The notes beneath the pieces were generated by a model. The model was given only the letters and a program-made list of their open reading frames with translations. It did no database searches and had not been told where the DNA came from. Positions 42,429-54,289 of a DNA stretch of 64,000 nucleotides are shown one piece after another (the first letter of the stretch is position 1; each line of letters starts with the position of its first letter). The stretch comes from Chromera velia. Its lineage: Eukaryota; Sar; Chromeraceae. The DNA is taken from NCBI GenBank assembly GCA_018398765.1, contig JAHBMJ010000775.1:92001-156000 (forward strand). Direction: 5' to 3'. The translations under genes and the position numbers were made by a program.

Positions 42429-44125
42429 ATGAGGTTTCTCCAGCCTCGCAGCAGTCTCCCGTCTGACTCCGAGATCCACTCGGTAGCTTCCAATCCTGTC
42501 AAGTCCAGACAGTTCTTTGATGAACGAGGAATATTACTGGAGACAGGTACAAAGAGACTGGCTTGTCCGTCCTGTAAGAGTGGGCTATGGAAAGGCTCAA
42601 AAAACTATATCGTGACCCATAGATGCAGGTCAGACGTTGACGATCTTGCTCATTGGAAATAGGTTTTCCCACTGCACATAACACTAAAAACTTCTGTGCT
42701 GCTTACTTGACTCACTGGTTTTTTGTCTTTGCAGAAATACAGACTGTCACAGAGACTCGAAGTCGTTTTCTGAGCGAGCCAGTGGGTTTTTTCAGAAGAC
42801 CGGCGGTGAAGTTCACCTTAGGTTAGGCATGATCATCAAGCTGGTCTACTACGTTCTGGTTGGTGTCGCCTTCGGTACCATGATCAACATGACTAAGCAT
42901 TCATAACATACCGTCTCCGACTACACCCACTACATCGAGGCAGTGAGTCATTTTTCAGAATTCTTTTTGCATGTAAATTCATATACTGTCTATCTATCTG
43001 TCTCTCTTTCTGTCTGTCTGTGCCGTCTGCCTATCTGTCTGTCTGTCTGTCTGTCTCTGTCTGACTGTCTGTCTGTCTGTATGTCTGGCTGTCTGTCTGC
43101 CTGCCTGTCTGTCTGTGGTTCTGTCTGTGTGACTGTCTGTCTCTGTCTGTTTTTTGTCTATCTGTCTGTCTGTCTGTCTGTCTATCTGTTTATCTGTCTG
43201 TCTGTCTCTGTCTGACTGACTGACTATCTGTCTGTCTATCTGTCTGTTGGTCTGTGTGTCTGTCTGTCTGTCTGTTTGTCTGTCTATCTGTCTGTCTGTC
43301 TGTCTGTCTGCCTGTCTGTCTGTCTGTCTGTCTGTCTGTCTGCCTGTCTGTCTGTGTTTCTATCTGTATGCCTGTCTGTCCCTATCTGTTTTTTGTTTAT
43401 CTGTCTGTCTGTCTGTCTGTCTGTCTGTGTGTCTGTCTATATGTCTGTCTGTCTGTCTGTTTGTCTGTCGGTCTGCCTGCCTATCTCTCTGTTTGACTGC
43501 CTCTCTATCTGTCTGTACATCCATCTGTCCGTCTCTTTGTCTATCTGTCTGCGTCTGTCTGTCTGTCTGCCTGCATGTCTGTTCGGTTTTTGTACATCTA
43601 TCTGCCTGTCTGTATCACTTTCTGTCTGCCTGTCTGCCTGTCTGCCTGTCTGTTTGTCTGTCTGTCCGCTAAGGTGTCTGTCTGTCTCTCTCTCTGTCTG
43701 TCTGTCTGTCTGTCTGTATAACAGCTACCTGTGAAAAGGTAGGTTGATAGAGGTCCAGAAAAAGCCTGTGGTTAATGAAAAAGCTGGAATGGCCGCTTAT
43801 CTGTCTGTCTGTCTGTCTATCTGCCTGCCTGCCTGCCTGCCTACCTGTCTGTCTGTCTGTCTGTATAACAGCTACCTGTGAAAGGGTAGGTAACCGTTGA
43901 TAGAGGTCCAGAAAAGGCCTGTGGTTAATAAAAAAGCGGGCATAAGCGCTTGTCTGTCTGTCGTCTGTCTGTCTGCCTATCTGTCTGTCTGTCTGTCTGT
44001 GAGACTCTGTCTGTCTGTGTATCTGTCTGTGTGTGTGTCTGTCTGTCTATTTATCTATCGGTCTGCCTGCCTGTCTCTCTGTTTGACTGCCTCTCTGTCT
44101 GTTTGTACATCTATCTGTCTGTCTC

Positions 44126-44164
<39 letters not shown>

Positions 44165-44222
44165 GCCTGTCTGTTCATTTTTTGTACATCTGTCTGCCTG
44201 TCTGTGTCACTTTCTGTCTGCC

Positions 44223-44258
<36 letters not shown>

Positions 44259-44373
44259 CGCTAAGGTGTCTGTCTGTCTGTCTGTCTGTCTGTATAACAG
44301 CTACCTATGAAAAGGTAGGCTAATAGAGGTCCAGAAAAAGCCTGTGGTTAATAAAAAAGCGGGAATGGCCGCT

Positions 44374-44407
<34 letters not shown>

Positions 44408-44687
44408 CCTGCCTGCCTGCCTGACTGTCTGTCTGTCTGTATAACAGCTACCTGTGAAAGGGTAGGTTGATAGAGGTCCAGAAAAAGCCTGTGGTTAATG
44501 AAAAAGCGGGCATAAGCGCTTGTCTGTCTGTTGTCTGTCTGTCTGTCTGTCTATCTGTCTGTCTGTTTGACCGTCTCTTTATTTGTCTGTCTGTGTCTGT
44601 CTGTCTGTCTATCTGTCTGCCTGTCTGACTGTCTATCTGTCTGTCTGCCTGTCTGCCAGTGTGTGACTTTCTGCCTACCTGTTTGCC

Positions 44688-44719
<32 letters not shown>

Positions 44720-44727
44720 CACTAAGG

Positions 44728-44758
<31 letters not shown>

Positions 44759-45492
44759 ATAACAGCTACCTGTGAAAGGGTAGGTTGATAAAGGTCCAGA
44801 AAAAGCCTGTGGTTAATAAAAAAGCGGGCATAAGCGCTTGTCTGTCTGTCGTCTATCTGTCTGCCTATCTGTCTGTCTGTCTGTCTGTCTGTGAGACTCT
44901 GTCTGTCTGTATATCTGTCTGTGTATGTGTCTGTCTGTCTATTTATCTATCGGTCTGCCTGCCTGTCTCTCTGTTTGACTGCCTCTCTGTCTGTTTGTAC
45001 ATCTATCTGTCTGTCTCTTTGTCTGTCTGTCTGTCTGTCTGCCTGTCTGTTCGTTTTTTGTACATCTGTCTGCCTGTCTGTATCACTTTCTGTCTGCCTG
45101 TCTGCCTGTCTGTCTGTCTGTCTGTCTGTCCGCTAAGGTGTCTGTCTGTCTGTCTGTCTGTCTGTATAACAGCTACCTGTGAAAGGGTAGGCTAATAGAG
45201 GTCCAGAAAAAGCCTGTGGTTAATAAAAAAGCGGGAATGGCCGCTTGTTTGTCTGTCTGTCTGTCTGTCTGCCTGCCTGCCTGCCTGACTGTCTGTCTGT
45301 CTGTCTGTATAACAGCTACCTGTGAAAGGGTAGGTTGATAGAGGTCCAGAAAAAGCCTGTAGTTAATGAAAAAGCGGGCATAAGCGCTTGTCTGTCTGTC
45401 GTCTGTCTGTCTGTCTGTCTGTCTATCTGTCTGACCGTCGTCTCTTTGTTTGTCTGTCTGTGTCTGTGTGTCTGTCTGTCTGTCTGTCTGCC

Positions 45493-45525
<33 letters not shown>

Positions 45526-45704
45526 GCCAGTGTGTAACTTTCTGTCTGCCTGTTTGCCTGTCTGTCTGTCTGTCTGTCTGTCCGTCGGATGTCTGTCTGT
45601 CTGTCTGTCTGCATAATAGCGACCTGTGAAAGGGTAGGTTGATAGAGGTCCAGAAAAAGCCTGTGGTTAATGAAAAAACGGGCATGGGCGCTTGTCTGTC
45701 TGTC

Positions 45705-45736
<32 letters not shown>

Positions 45737-46696
45737 GATGGGTTAGTTATCCTGTCTAACTGTCTGTATGTCTGTCTGAAAGAAGCGGGCACGTCAGCGA
45801 AGTCTTTGATGCGGTTTGATGAACGTGCAGGTGATGGCTGAAGACATTTTGAGGAATGGATGGGGCACAAAGTTTGGCGGCAACCTGATAGGTGGAGAAA
45901 ATGAAGAGGTAGAGATGGATAAGACGAAAATAGGGGCCTGCAAGGACGGCAAGGGTCATCCAGTTGAAGGGGTCTGGGTCCTCGTTGCCGTGTGCCGAAG
46001 GACAGGACGTTTTGTGGCTGAACCGGTTTGATGCAGGTCTGTTGTCAAAATTCAGATGGCTGTCTCTCCTACATATAGTGAGTCCAATTCTGAAGGACTA
46101 ATTGATGCCGTGACTCATATCAGACAGTTGTTCGGTTTGCTCAATAAAACTGTCTGTCTTGTCTTTTGAGTTGCACAATAACTGTTTGTTTAATCTAACT
46201 CTTTTTCGTACAGGTGCAAGAAAACAATGAAGTGGTTCCTCGACAGGCATGTGGACAAGCGAAGCACTCTGTACACAGATGGTTGGGCAGCATACCAGGC
46301 GAAAGGAGTAAGTCCCTCATTCAAATGCCACAAATGGGTGAATCACAAAAAAGGTCCGTCACCAATAGCGCGGAACAGATTTCAACGATTTAATTGGACT
46401 TTGCCGATTTAAAAGCCTCCTGCTGCGGCCTCACCTTGTCTGCGTTTCGTGCATATAAAATGAGTGTCTTGTGACAGAAGCTCCCATCAAGGCTGATACA
46501 CAATCTGTTTCTGCCTCTTTTTGTATCAGAATTTGTTGCCGACGATGAGATAAATACGAATACTGTCGAGGGACTCAATTTTGGCCTAAAACGATGGACA
46601 AGAAGGAGGAACTGGCGATTCGAGAGCATCATTGTTCCGCTTCTTGCCTGTGCTTGGAGAACTGCTTACTTTGAACAGTTTTGGACGGAATTCTGA
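42429..46696 (+). pseudogene. ISXO2/Merlin-type DDE transposase, five exons, interrupted by one in-frame stop
   Basis: Exons: 42429-42628, 42735-42942, 45831-46025, 46214-46353, 46530-46696. The N-terminal part forms a zinc ribbon across the first splice (CPSCKSGLW ... HRCR-NTDC), followed by SFSERASGFFQKTGGEVHL and a helical segment. The catalytic domain has EVEMDKTKIGACKDGKGHPV EGVW-type sequence, TLYTDGWAAYQ, CHKWVNHKK and NTNTVEGLNFGLKR. These give the Asp, Asp and Glu expected of ISXO2-like (IS1595/Merlin) transposases. In this family the first motif is usually DE; here it is DK. A TAA at 42,904-42,906 interrupts exon 2, and the exon 3/4 join does not keep phase, so the copy is probably inactive. 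Intron 2 (42,943-45,830) holds a large satellite. Confidence 0.75.
42975..45770. repeat. (CTGT)n satellite with a higher-order unit inside the transposase intron
   Basis: About 2.8 kb of CTGT/TCTG tetranucleotides, interrupted by eight copies of a unit of about 80 bp. The unit includes ATAACAGCTACCTGTGAAAG, GTAGGTTGATAGAGGTCCAG, AAAAAGCCTGTGGTTAATGA and a short hairpin. Copies begin near 43,717, 43,862, 44,290, 44,438, 44,756, 45,163, 45,306 and 45,610. Leu-Ser-Val-Cys open frames in all phases are caused by the tetranucleotide. Confidence 0.95.
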
Positions 46697-46750
46697 AGAG
46701 CTGCATCAGAGGTGAGATTCCCTGGCCATCCGTAGGAGACTAACGGACAC

Positions 46751-47050
46751 TTGAGAACAGTGATTGCCGACTACATGGACCTCTTGAATAGGCCGCCTCC
46801 CTGCAACTGTGCAGAAAAGAAAGCACAACGTAGGGCAAAGCGGGAGGCTGTCAAAGCAAGAGCCATCAGACGAGAAGCTCGCCGAGCTGCGCTGCCAAAG
46901 AAGGCTCCTGGAGGGATGTCTGACTCTGAAAGTGAATCAGATGACCCCTTTGAGCGTCAAACGGAAAGTGCGCTCCTGGATTATCTTTACAGGGAGGAAT
47001 GGTTTAAGCGAGTGGCAAAGATAACACGCATTGACCACAGTGATAAATAA
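46751..47050 (+). CDS. 99-residue charged ORF just downstream of the transposase
   Basis: The frame begins near MRTVIADYMDLLNR, then has CNCAEKKAQRRAKREAVKAR, a basic region, an acidic Ser/Asp patch (SDSESESDDPFE) and LLDYLYREEWFKRVAKITRI before TAA. It follows the transposase stop by 54 bases on the same strand. It could be a second ORF of the element or a further C-terminal exon. No domain recognised. Confidence 0.4.
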   Translation: MRTVIADYMDLLNRPPPCNCAEKKAQRRAKREAVKARAIRREARRAALPKKAPGGMSDSESESDDPFERQTESALLDYLYREEWFKRVAKITRIDHSDK

Positions 47051-47973
47051 ACTTACTCACCTTAAAACTACATACAACTACACTTATTATTAATTTATAC
47101 ATTACTAGGACTTCTTTGAATTAAAAGCTCAACTCAAATTAAATAATCTAGAGTAGTGAACAAAGTTTTATAATAAGTATATATATTATATTTAAGCAAA
47201 CTAACTAGAGGTATAAAGGAAGTTAATTAGGTCAGATTTTGCTATTTAGGTATGACCCAGACTTCAATAGTTATTCATAATAATTTAAATGTTTATCAAA
47301 ACATGCATATTTTATAAAGTTAATTTTATAATGTTTCATTTATTTATTAAATTCAAATTAATTAGTTGCTTAATTTAAAATTTATAAATTAAAGCTATGA
47401 TGCATATTTTATAATAATATTTTTTTAACTTGAAAGCAGTCTAGATAACTAATTTAAGTTTTAAACTCCCGAGGCTTATTAAATAAATCAAATCCCAGTC
47501 TAGTGAAAAGATTATATTAGAAACAGGTCTTTAATCATATGCGCTGTTCGATTGTTGTCTTAACTATGAAGGCCGGATGTATGCAATCGATATTTCTGCT
47601 TGCTGGTTCCCAAGGAGAATGCTTATGGCATACCTACTCCAGGGATGGTTGCTCCAGCTTCCATCCTGAGCAGAGTATCCATCTGGTCAGCCACAGTAAA
47701 ACCAGTATTCATGACATTGAGAACTAACTCTCGTGTCCAGTTTGAGCTCCTTTGTGTCATTTCATCGTATGATCCAATGGCTGGAAAGTGCGTCTGCAGT
47801 CTTTCGACAAACTAAAGAAACGAAAAGATCCAATACCTGGTGTACCAACCGTACGGAACTCTTCGCAGACCCCACATGGTCGGTGGAGGGCCAACCGATA
47901 GTTTGGCTCTGATTGCCCCCCCATCGCTTTCATTCACTTCATTTATGTAGCTGGCAAAGTACCCGAGCTTCCC
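47051..47973. other. very AT-rich DNA, probable end of the transposon and spacer
   Basis: About 450 bases of mostly A/T with no ORF (47,060-47,520), then mixed sequence with short ORFs of no recognised kind. No terminal inverted repeat matching the 42.1-42.4 kb region was found by eye. Confidence 0.4.
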
Positions 47974-49413
47974 TTAAAGGTCTGCAGTGTCTCCAACGAT
48001 AATCGCGACACTAAGAAGGGGGGCTTCATCGATAAGGTCTCCAGCCAAAGACTCGGCTTCGCACTGACGTCTGTGAAAACATAAACGGAGCATCACCGAG
48101 CCGTGACGTGGTTTCCATGGGCTAGACCTTGTCGGTGTATGGGACGGAGTCGAATTGTTGCCGTCAGCACTCGATGATCTGGGAGGAGTAGATGTTGCCC
48201 CGAAAGAGTTCCGCCTGTTGTAGGCTGAGAGAGCTGCTACCCCAGCAGCTGCCGCAGCTGCAGATGCTGCCAATCCGACTCTAAGAGAAGCAGCCGCTCG
48301 AGCGCCATGACCGTTGCCTCCAGCTGCTTTTCCTCAAGGTACCCGAAAAACGACGAGCAGACAGACCTCGCACGTAAACACAGAAAAACAGAGAAGCAGA
48401 CACTGTTAGACAGACAGGAAGAATGAAGCACGAGACTGTGGGAGACAGCAAGCCACACATTAGTAACAAAAACGAATAGCTCCACAATGGGAAGCAGCGT
48501 GATAAGGCATCCACTCAGTTGTGCAATGCCTGACAACTTCAACAATACTTGAACAGAGCAATACGTACCAGAAGAGGAAGATCCTGATCTATTGCCTGAC
48601 TTGTACAGGCCAGGAGGAAGCGTGGCCATGATGGTGGCAGTCTCCCTGTTGCCAGACCTCCGAATCTTGAGAGCAAAGTTCAGGCCACACCGAAGGCAGT
48701 TCATGATCCGCTCATGAACACAGTGACCATCAGAAGACTTCACCTTCCAGCCTTGCTTTGCCTTCTTTCTGTTGCTTGTCGAACGAGATCGGGATAAAGC
48801 AGGCAAGAAGTCTTCATCATCGGAATTATCGGAAGGCGGGTCCTCACGCTGGCACCAACGACGTCCAGAGACAGCTCCAGTAGAAGATGCGGCAGCAGCA
48901 GCTGTGGGTGGGGTGGACGGCTCCGTATCATGAGAAGTGTTGTCCACATCGATGACATCCGAGTCATTTGGAAGAGGGGCGGTGTTAGCATCAGATGCGG
49001 CAGTACTGGCAGGTTCACCTAACAAACAGAACAAGGCAGCCATAACCACTGGTGAGTTTAACAGGAACAGAACACAGAAGCAAAGAAAGCACATAGATGT
49101 GACAGTGTCTTACCGTTTGAAGGCTGATCAGCTGAGAGAGGCAATGGATGGTCAGGCTGCGAATCAACAGGCTCGACACTCGCTGGCTGAACGACAGCAG
49201 AAGAAGAAGAAGCTGAAGCAGATGAGCCACTTGAACTTGTTGCTCTCGCTGATCTGTTTCTATGCTGTCCTACAAGGTCCTCGCAAAAGCAAACATCTCT
49301 GGTGGACTGCCCAGCGAGGGCATAGTCTTCCTGGGTGGCTAGACAGTCACAGCCGGACACACGGCAACCAGTTGGGTGCGCGGCAATCTTGCACAGCACC
49401 GCAAAGCAAGCAG
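47974..49413 (-). CDS. Cys- and Ser-rich protein of unknown function (three exons seen, 5' end incomplete)
   Basis: Exons on the minus strand: 49413-49114 (acceptor TTTGCAG|CTGC, donor ACG|GTAAGA), 49018-48569 (acceptor TGTTAG|GTGAAC, donor TG|GTACGT) and 48278-47974, with consistent phase-1 joins. Exon 1 has a Cys/His pattern (CKIAAHPTGCRVSGCDC, then VCFCEDLVGQHRNRSARA) that may bind metal, followed by Ser/Pro-rich sequence. Exon 2 is acidic then basic (PPSDNSDDEDFLPALSRSRS, NRKKAKQGWKV, CVHERIMNCLRCGL). Exon 3 is Ala-rich then Ser/Pro-rich. A further upstream exon is likely near 49,715-49,900. It lies between two mobile elements and could itself belong to one. Confidence 0.5.
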
Positions 49414-50030
49414 CTGCAAACAAACAAAGAAATGAAAGGCGCATTATAATCAGTCGGACCTGTTACTTAATGACGACATCTGACCTGTGTAGATTCATCA
49501 GCGCCAAAACGATTTACAACGTTCTACCTGCCTTAATTCAATCTGCCTTGATCCTCACCGCTTTTAAATATTGTAGTCGAAACAAAGTGTGCTTTCCGGG
49601 ACTCTGTGTGTGTTCTGGTGATGGCTCACTGCCGGAGAAACGTGACATACTCCAAACTGACACCTTTATAACAGGAGACTGCTTCAATAAAGAATTGCAG
49701 TTGTGCCCTCTAAGTCTTATGCTCAAATCCAAAAAAACTTTGTGGGCCCGTAGCCCCGGCAAAGCGAACAAGCTGCCTCAACTTGTCGGCCATGCATGAC
49801 TCAATGCTGGCAAGACTTGCAACCGCTTTCGAAACCGCTTGCTGCTTTCGATCTGATTTGTCTGACCTTAATTCACAACGCATGCAAATCTTGCAAGTCG
49901 CGGGCTTCTCACGCACGTGCGGACGCGCGGACATGCAGTCCGCATCCGCAAGCGGTGACACGGGTGATATACACTTTGGCCCGCGAAAGCGCGCGCCATC
50001 CATACTGCACTAACTCCACATGCAACATTG

Positions 50031-50128
50031 TATGCATGCGCACTGTAATCGCGAGTCGAAAGCAACGCATGCATGATGCACGCAGGAGGCCCAGGTCCAT
50101 ACCCCGGCCACTTCGCGCATCCCGACCG
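50031..50128 (+). repeat. dispersed direct repeat B, copy 1
   Basis: GCATGCGCACTGTAATCGCG AGTCGAAAGC... to ...CATTCACAA matches 57,985-58,097 at roughly 90%. It lies in a GC-rich patch (49,880-50,130) just past the truncated end of the copia element. Confidence 0.75.
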
Positions 50129-50227
50129 TCACATTCACAATCCCAACCGTCATACCCCCATGAATGCCCCATATGCAGAAAAAAGCATTCATGCAAAGAA
50201 AAACAAAACAAAACATCAATCAATCAA

Positions 50228-53200
50228 TCAATCAAACCTTTCCGTCGAGACCCACTTTATAGTTGCCCCGAGATCAACCAAATTCTCCAACATGTACTCA
50301 AGCTCACCTTCAAGTTGCAATCTGGGCTCACTCTTGCACTGTCTACTCGCTAACTGATTGGTAAGAGGCTGAGAGTCAGTCACAACAAAAACTTTCAGAA
50401 GTTCCCCCCACAACTTTTTCACAAGATGAAAGACTCTAAATGAACATTTTACCCCTTCTCTCATTGCCAGCAACTCAGCAAAAGTAGTGGATCCAAGCTT
50501 GCGACCACACTTTTTACTGGACCAGACCACTGTATTGTCTTCACTCATCTGCTCTAAATCAACAACTTTTTTTTACAAAATCTGCATCTCCTAACCCAGA
50601 CAGCCTTCCTTTAGATGCATCTGATAAGACGCATCCACCCAGATCACCAGAACAGGGACCCCCCCCACTTTCTTTAGTCTCAGAGGCTTTGCTTTCTCTT
50701 TCGTATGCCACAGAGCTTTTTCCATTGCCAGAATAAAAGCAGAGAAAGGACGGGTATTGCAGCGGGAAAGATAGGAGAACAGAAAAGAAAGATTAGGCTG
50801 CGTTTGCACAGCCCAACCCAACGCACCTATGTTTTTCTGCTGCTCCTTCTGTAGGGACAGATCAACTTCTTTGTCGGAGGAAATCGGGAGATCTTTATTA
50901 GTGATGGGCTTGCAAGCAGCCTCAAATACTGACTCTGCCATATTAAGAATGTAAACACTCTAATCAAAAAGCATCTTACCCAGCCGTATGCACACAGACA
51001 TTCCAATGTACGTGTGCAATTCACCATTGTCCATTCTCTCTGGTTCGTCCATCATGAAAATCTCCCGCATTGCAGACACATCCGAATCGACATTTGAGAA
51101 AAAAACAAACAGATCGACAACGTGCATGACACAAAGACCAATCGGCTCTCCCTTCCTATTTCTCTTGATAAGAATCGACTCAGCTACTTCTGTCCATCCA
51201 AGCTGACGAACCTTTCTCTTAAAGTAGTCAGTATACTTCTTCGGGGCGTCTTTCAATCCATAGACTGCTTTCACAATCTTGAGAAACACACTACACCGCA
51301 GGCCGGGATAAACTTCAACCGGCAGGTCATGCGGCAAATGAAGCCACACACCATCTTCTATCGGTACCTGCAGGAAAGCAGTCGACACATCAACCTTCGC
51401 TGCCTCCCACCCCCGACTGAGGGCCCAAACAAAGGCCACTCTTGCAAGACCGGCATCTACCGTCCCTGAGTATGTTTCGAGAATCTCTGCGTCTCGGGGG
51501 TCTTAAAACCCCCTGACAACGAGTCTTGACTTGGCAATTCTCTTCCCCCCCTTCATCTTCCATGTCCGAACCCATCGGAGAGTGATTCCCTTCACCCCCG
51601 GTTGAGGACTCAAGGTTTGAGAAGACAAGTCAAAAACAGAACAAGCGCACCACCGGGTCAGCTCCTTCCTATCTGCCTCTTTGAAAAGATCTTCCTCTAT
51701 CTCCTCTTTGGTTGCAAGAATATGTCCTTTTACTTCGTTCTCACACTGCAGGAGCTTTTGTGCTTTCTTTGCCTTCAAGACAGCACAGGCCATCTCAAAG
51801 TGCACGTCAAACGACTTGCTCACACGCTCTTCTGTCATCTGTCTCCTCCGCCTTCGTCTTTCTCTCATAACTTGCCTCCGCTGCTTCTTGGTCATCTATG
51901 ACCATTGAACAAACTCAGCTGTATTGGCTTCCTCTGCTACCTGCTCCATCACCCTATCTACCCCAAATAACTCATCAAGCACATCCTCAAGGGGTGCATC
52001 ATCAAACAAACTGTCAGGCTGTATGGGTGGCTGAGGGTTGTCTTTGGGCGGACAATCATCTTCTGCCAATTTGTGCAGAATCTCATCGGGGAGGCTCCTA
52101 TTCTTAGGAAGATCAAACCTCTCCACAATGTTTTTCTGCGCAACTCTCTCAAAGGCAGCCGGACGGAAACTCCCATCCTCCTGCCACTCTAATCGGGAAA
52201 TGCTTGCCCCTCTCATCTGACATTCTCCTTCCCTAATTAACTGTGCGGGAAAGAGAGCACCATTGGAGTCTCTGACAAGGAGACCCTTCAGCACTGCGGA
52301 GGGAACGCCTCTGAGCGGACTCTGCAAAGGAGGGAGATCAACGTCCTCCTCTGACGTACTCCACCCTGTCAGACCGCGAATCATCTGGACCGAGTATACC
52401 ATCGGTCCTATTATCTGACAAATCCTATCCTACAAAGAGGTCATTTTCCAAACTTGGACTCTCTTTCTCCCCCCTTCCGTTAATCCCCCTCCTGTCTACA
52501 TCAAAGTCTCTTGTCCCCACTCCTAACTACTCTTCAACAGCAACGTAGAAAAGGTAAACACGCAGGGCTTTCCATCGACCTGCTCTGCAAAGAAGGACTG
52601 AAACCGACCTCGGCCCAATCACCCCCCCGAAAAGAGCACGCTCACCCTTTTCAAAAGGAGCCGAGGGAGAAGGAAACGAAGGGTCTATAATGCGAACAAC
52701 ATCACCGACAGAAACAGAGGGAATGCCAGACGGCTAACCATAAATGCAAGTATTCAGAGACCGACCAATCGAAGAATGCACCACCTCATTCAATGCATTT
52801 GCAACTCCTGGCAAAATAGCTGGCCACATATAGAAAGGAATGCGTGCCTGCAATAGAACTTTATTCATCAACAAAAGAAACGACAGGTTCACTCTCTCAA
52901 CAAACGCCTGAACTTCTGGAGTCCCCGGAGGTTCAAAATCATTCCCGACCCCCAGTTCTGAACAAATATGAAGATATTCTTCGTCTCCAGAAAACTCCCT
53001 CCCGTTGTTGCTTCGAATAATCAACGGCTTCCCAAACCCTGCAACCTCTTAACGCCAGGTCCAGGAAAGCAGATGCCTCTGAGCATAGTCTTAAGGCTTC
53101 TTGTGAAGGGCCATGAGAGACACACGCTGAAAAGCCTGATCAACAATGACAGACATATACTATTAGCGAAAACCCCCAAAGGCCTTCCTCTTCATGTCTT

Positions 53201-54134
53201 TCAAATCATGGAAGATGATGCGATTGAATTTAATCTTTCGCTTCTTCTTCCCTTCTTGCTCTCTCGAGCCTGCCGACTTCTCCGAAAAGTCATCGGACTC
53301 TCTCTCACTGGCATCCCCCATTGTGGACGACGCCTTTTCTTCCTTCTTTTCCTTTCTCTTCCCTCGCTTCTTCGCCTTCCACCCTCTTCTCTTCAATCTA
53401 CAGCGTCTGAAATTCACCTCCCGATACGCCCTGCACTCCCCTCTCACATCTCTACACTCTTGAAGCGAAAAAAAAAGACCAACTCCTTTCTCTTTGAGAG
53501 TCGCAAAAAGTCTCTCTCCTGTCGTATGCGCAAAACGGGAATGCAAAACGTACAGAAGATGCTTTCTTTTTTTAGGCGTGACAGCATTCTCATCTTTCCC
53601 CTCCCCCGCAAAAGCAGAAACAAAAGAAGAAAAAACAGACTCTACTGACTCACCACCATGACATCCCATCTTCTTCTTGTAGGCAACAGCAATTTCCTTC
53701 TCATCAGTGCAGAGAGGGAGAGTAGGAACGGGCCCACTCATGTTAAGGTCAGCCAAAAACTCGTGGCCGTCCATATCCCTAAGCTTCACCCAACTCGGCT
53801 TCCCACTCTCACCCTTCATTGACAACATCAAATCTCTTTTGCCATATATAAGCAACGCGCGGCTGACAGAAGGATCAATCGCTGCCTTGTCTGGAACCAG
53901 TCTCACTCTCTTCTGTCTATCTCTCACAGGGAGATGGAGAGTGTAAACAATCTTGGTAACTAAAGGCACAACATCAGAAGCGATACAAAAATTGACTCTT
54001 CTCTTCTCTTTGCCAACGGAAAACTTTTCAAAAGAAGGAGGACTGAGAGAAAAAGAACAACCAGAGTCTGTAATAGTGGAGTCACACTCCTTGCCTTCTG
54101 TAGCCCCTATGAACATCTCCATCGGAGTTGCCAC
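50228..54134 (-). pseudogene. copia pol (protease, integrase, reverse transcriptase, RNase H), multiply interrupted
   Basis: Protease motif in STITDSGCSFSLS. Pre-integrase zinc domain from LLYVLHSRFAHTTGERLF with Cys pair near CRDVRGEC. Integrase core fragment IIRSNNGREFSGDEEY. RT pieces TLRWVRTWKMKGGKRIAKSR, VDVSTAFLQVPIEDGVWL and the catalytic region MHVVDLFVFF, where copia has Y/H-V-D-D: one catalytic Asp is lost. ALGWAVQTQPNLSFLFSYLS and RNase H STTFAELLAMREG and VVTDSQPLTNQL follow. In-frame stops at 53,163 (TAA), 52,734 and 51,896 (TAG) among others. Not functional as it stands. Confidence 0.85.
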
Positions 54135-54289
54135 TTTTAACTCCTCCTCTCCATCAATCCACTCATCCTTAAACCTCTTTGCATTGTGGAAGGTGGCTCG
54201 AATGAACCCCTCGCCCCGCCTTACAGCCTTTTTGGAAGATGCCCTGCTGCCTGGGGAGAGGCTGCGATGCCCCCCAGGGGCAGGGCGCC

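Noticed and set aside
42943-45700. Long Leu-Ser-Val-Cys repeat proteins on the plus strand and Asp-Arg-Gln-Thr repeats on the minus strand
   Set aside because: A CTGT tetranucleotide has no stop in any frame and always gives the same four residues. There is no other coding signal.
42975-45770. CRISPR-like array
   Set aside because: The repeated 80-bp units are separated by low-complexity CTGT tracts, not unique spacers, and the setting is eukaryotic with a transposase intron.
49710-50003. 97-residue minus-strand ORF as an independent gene
   Set aside because: It may hold an upstream exon of the 47,974-49,413 gene, but the start and splice sites could not be set, so it is not listed on its own.
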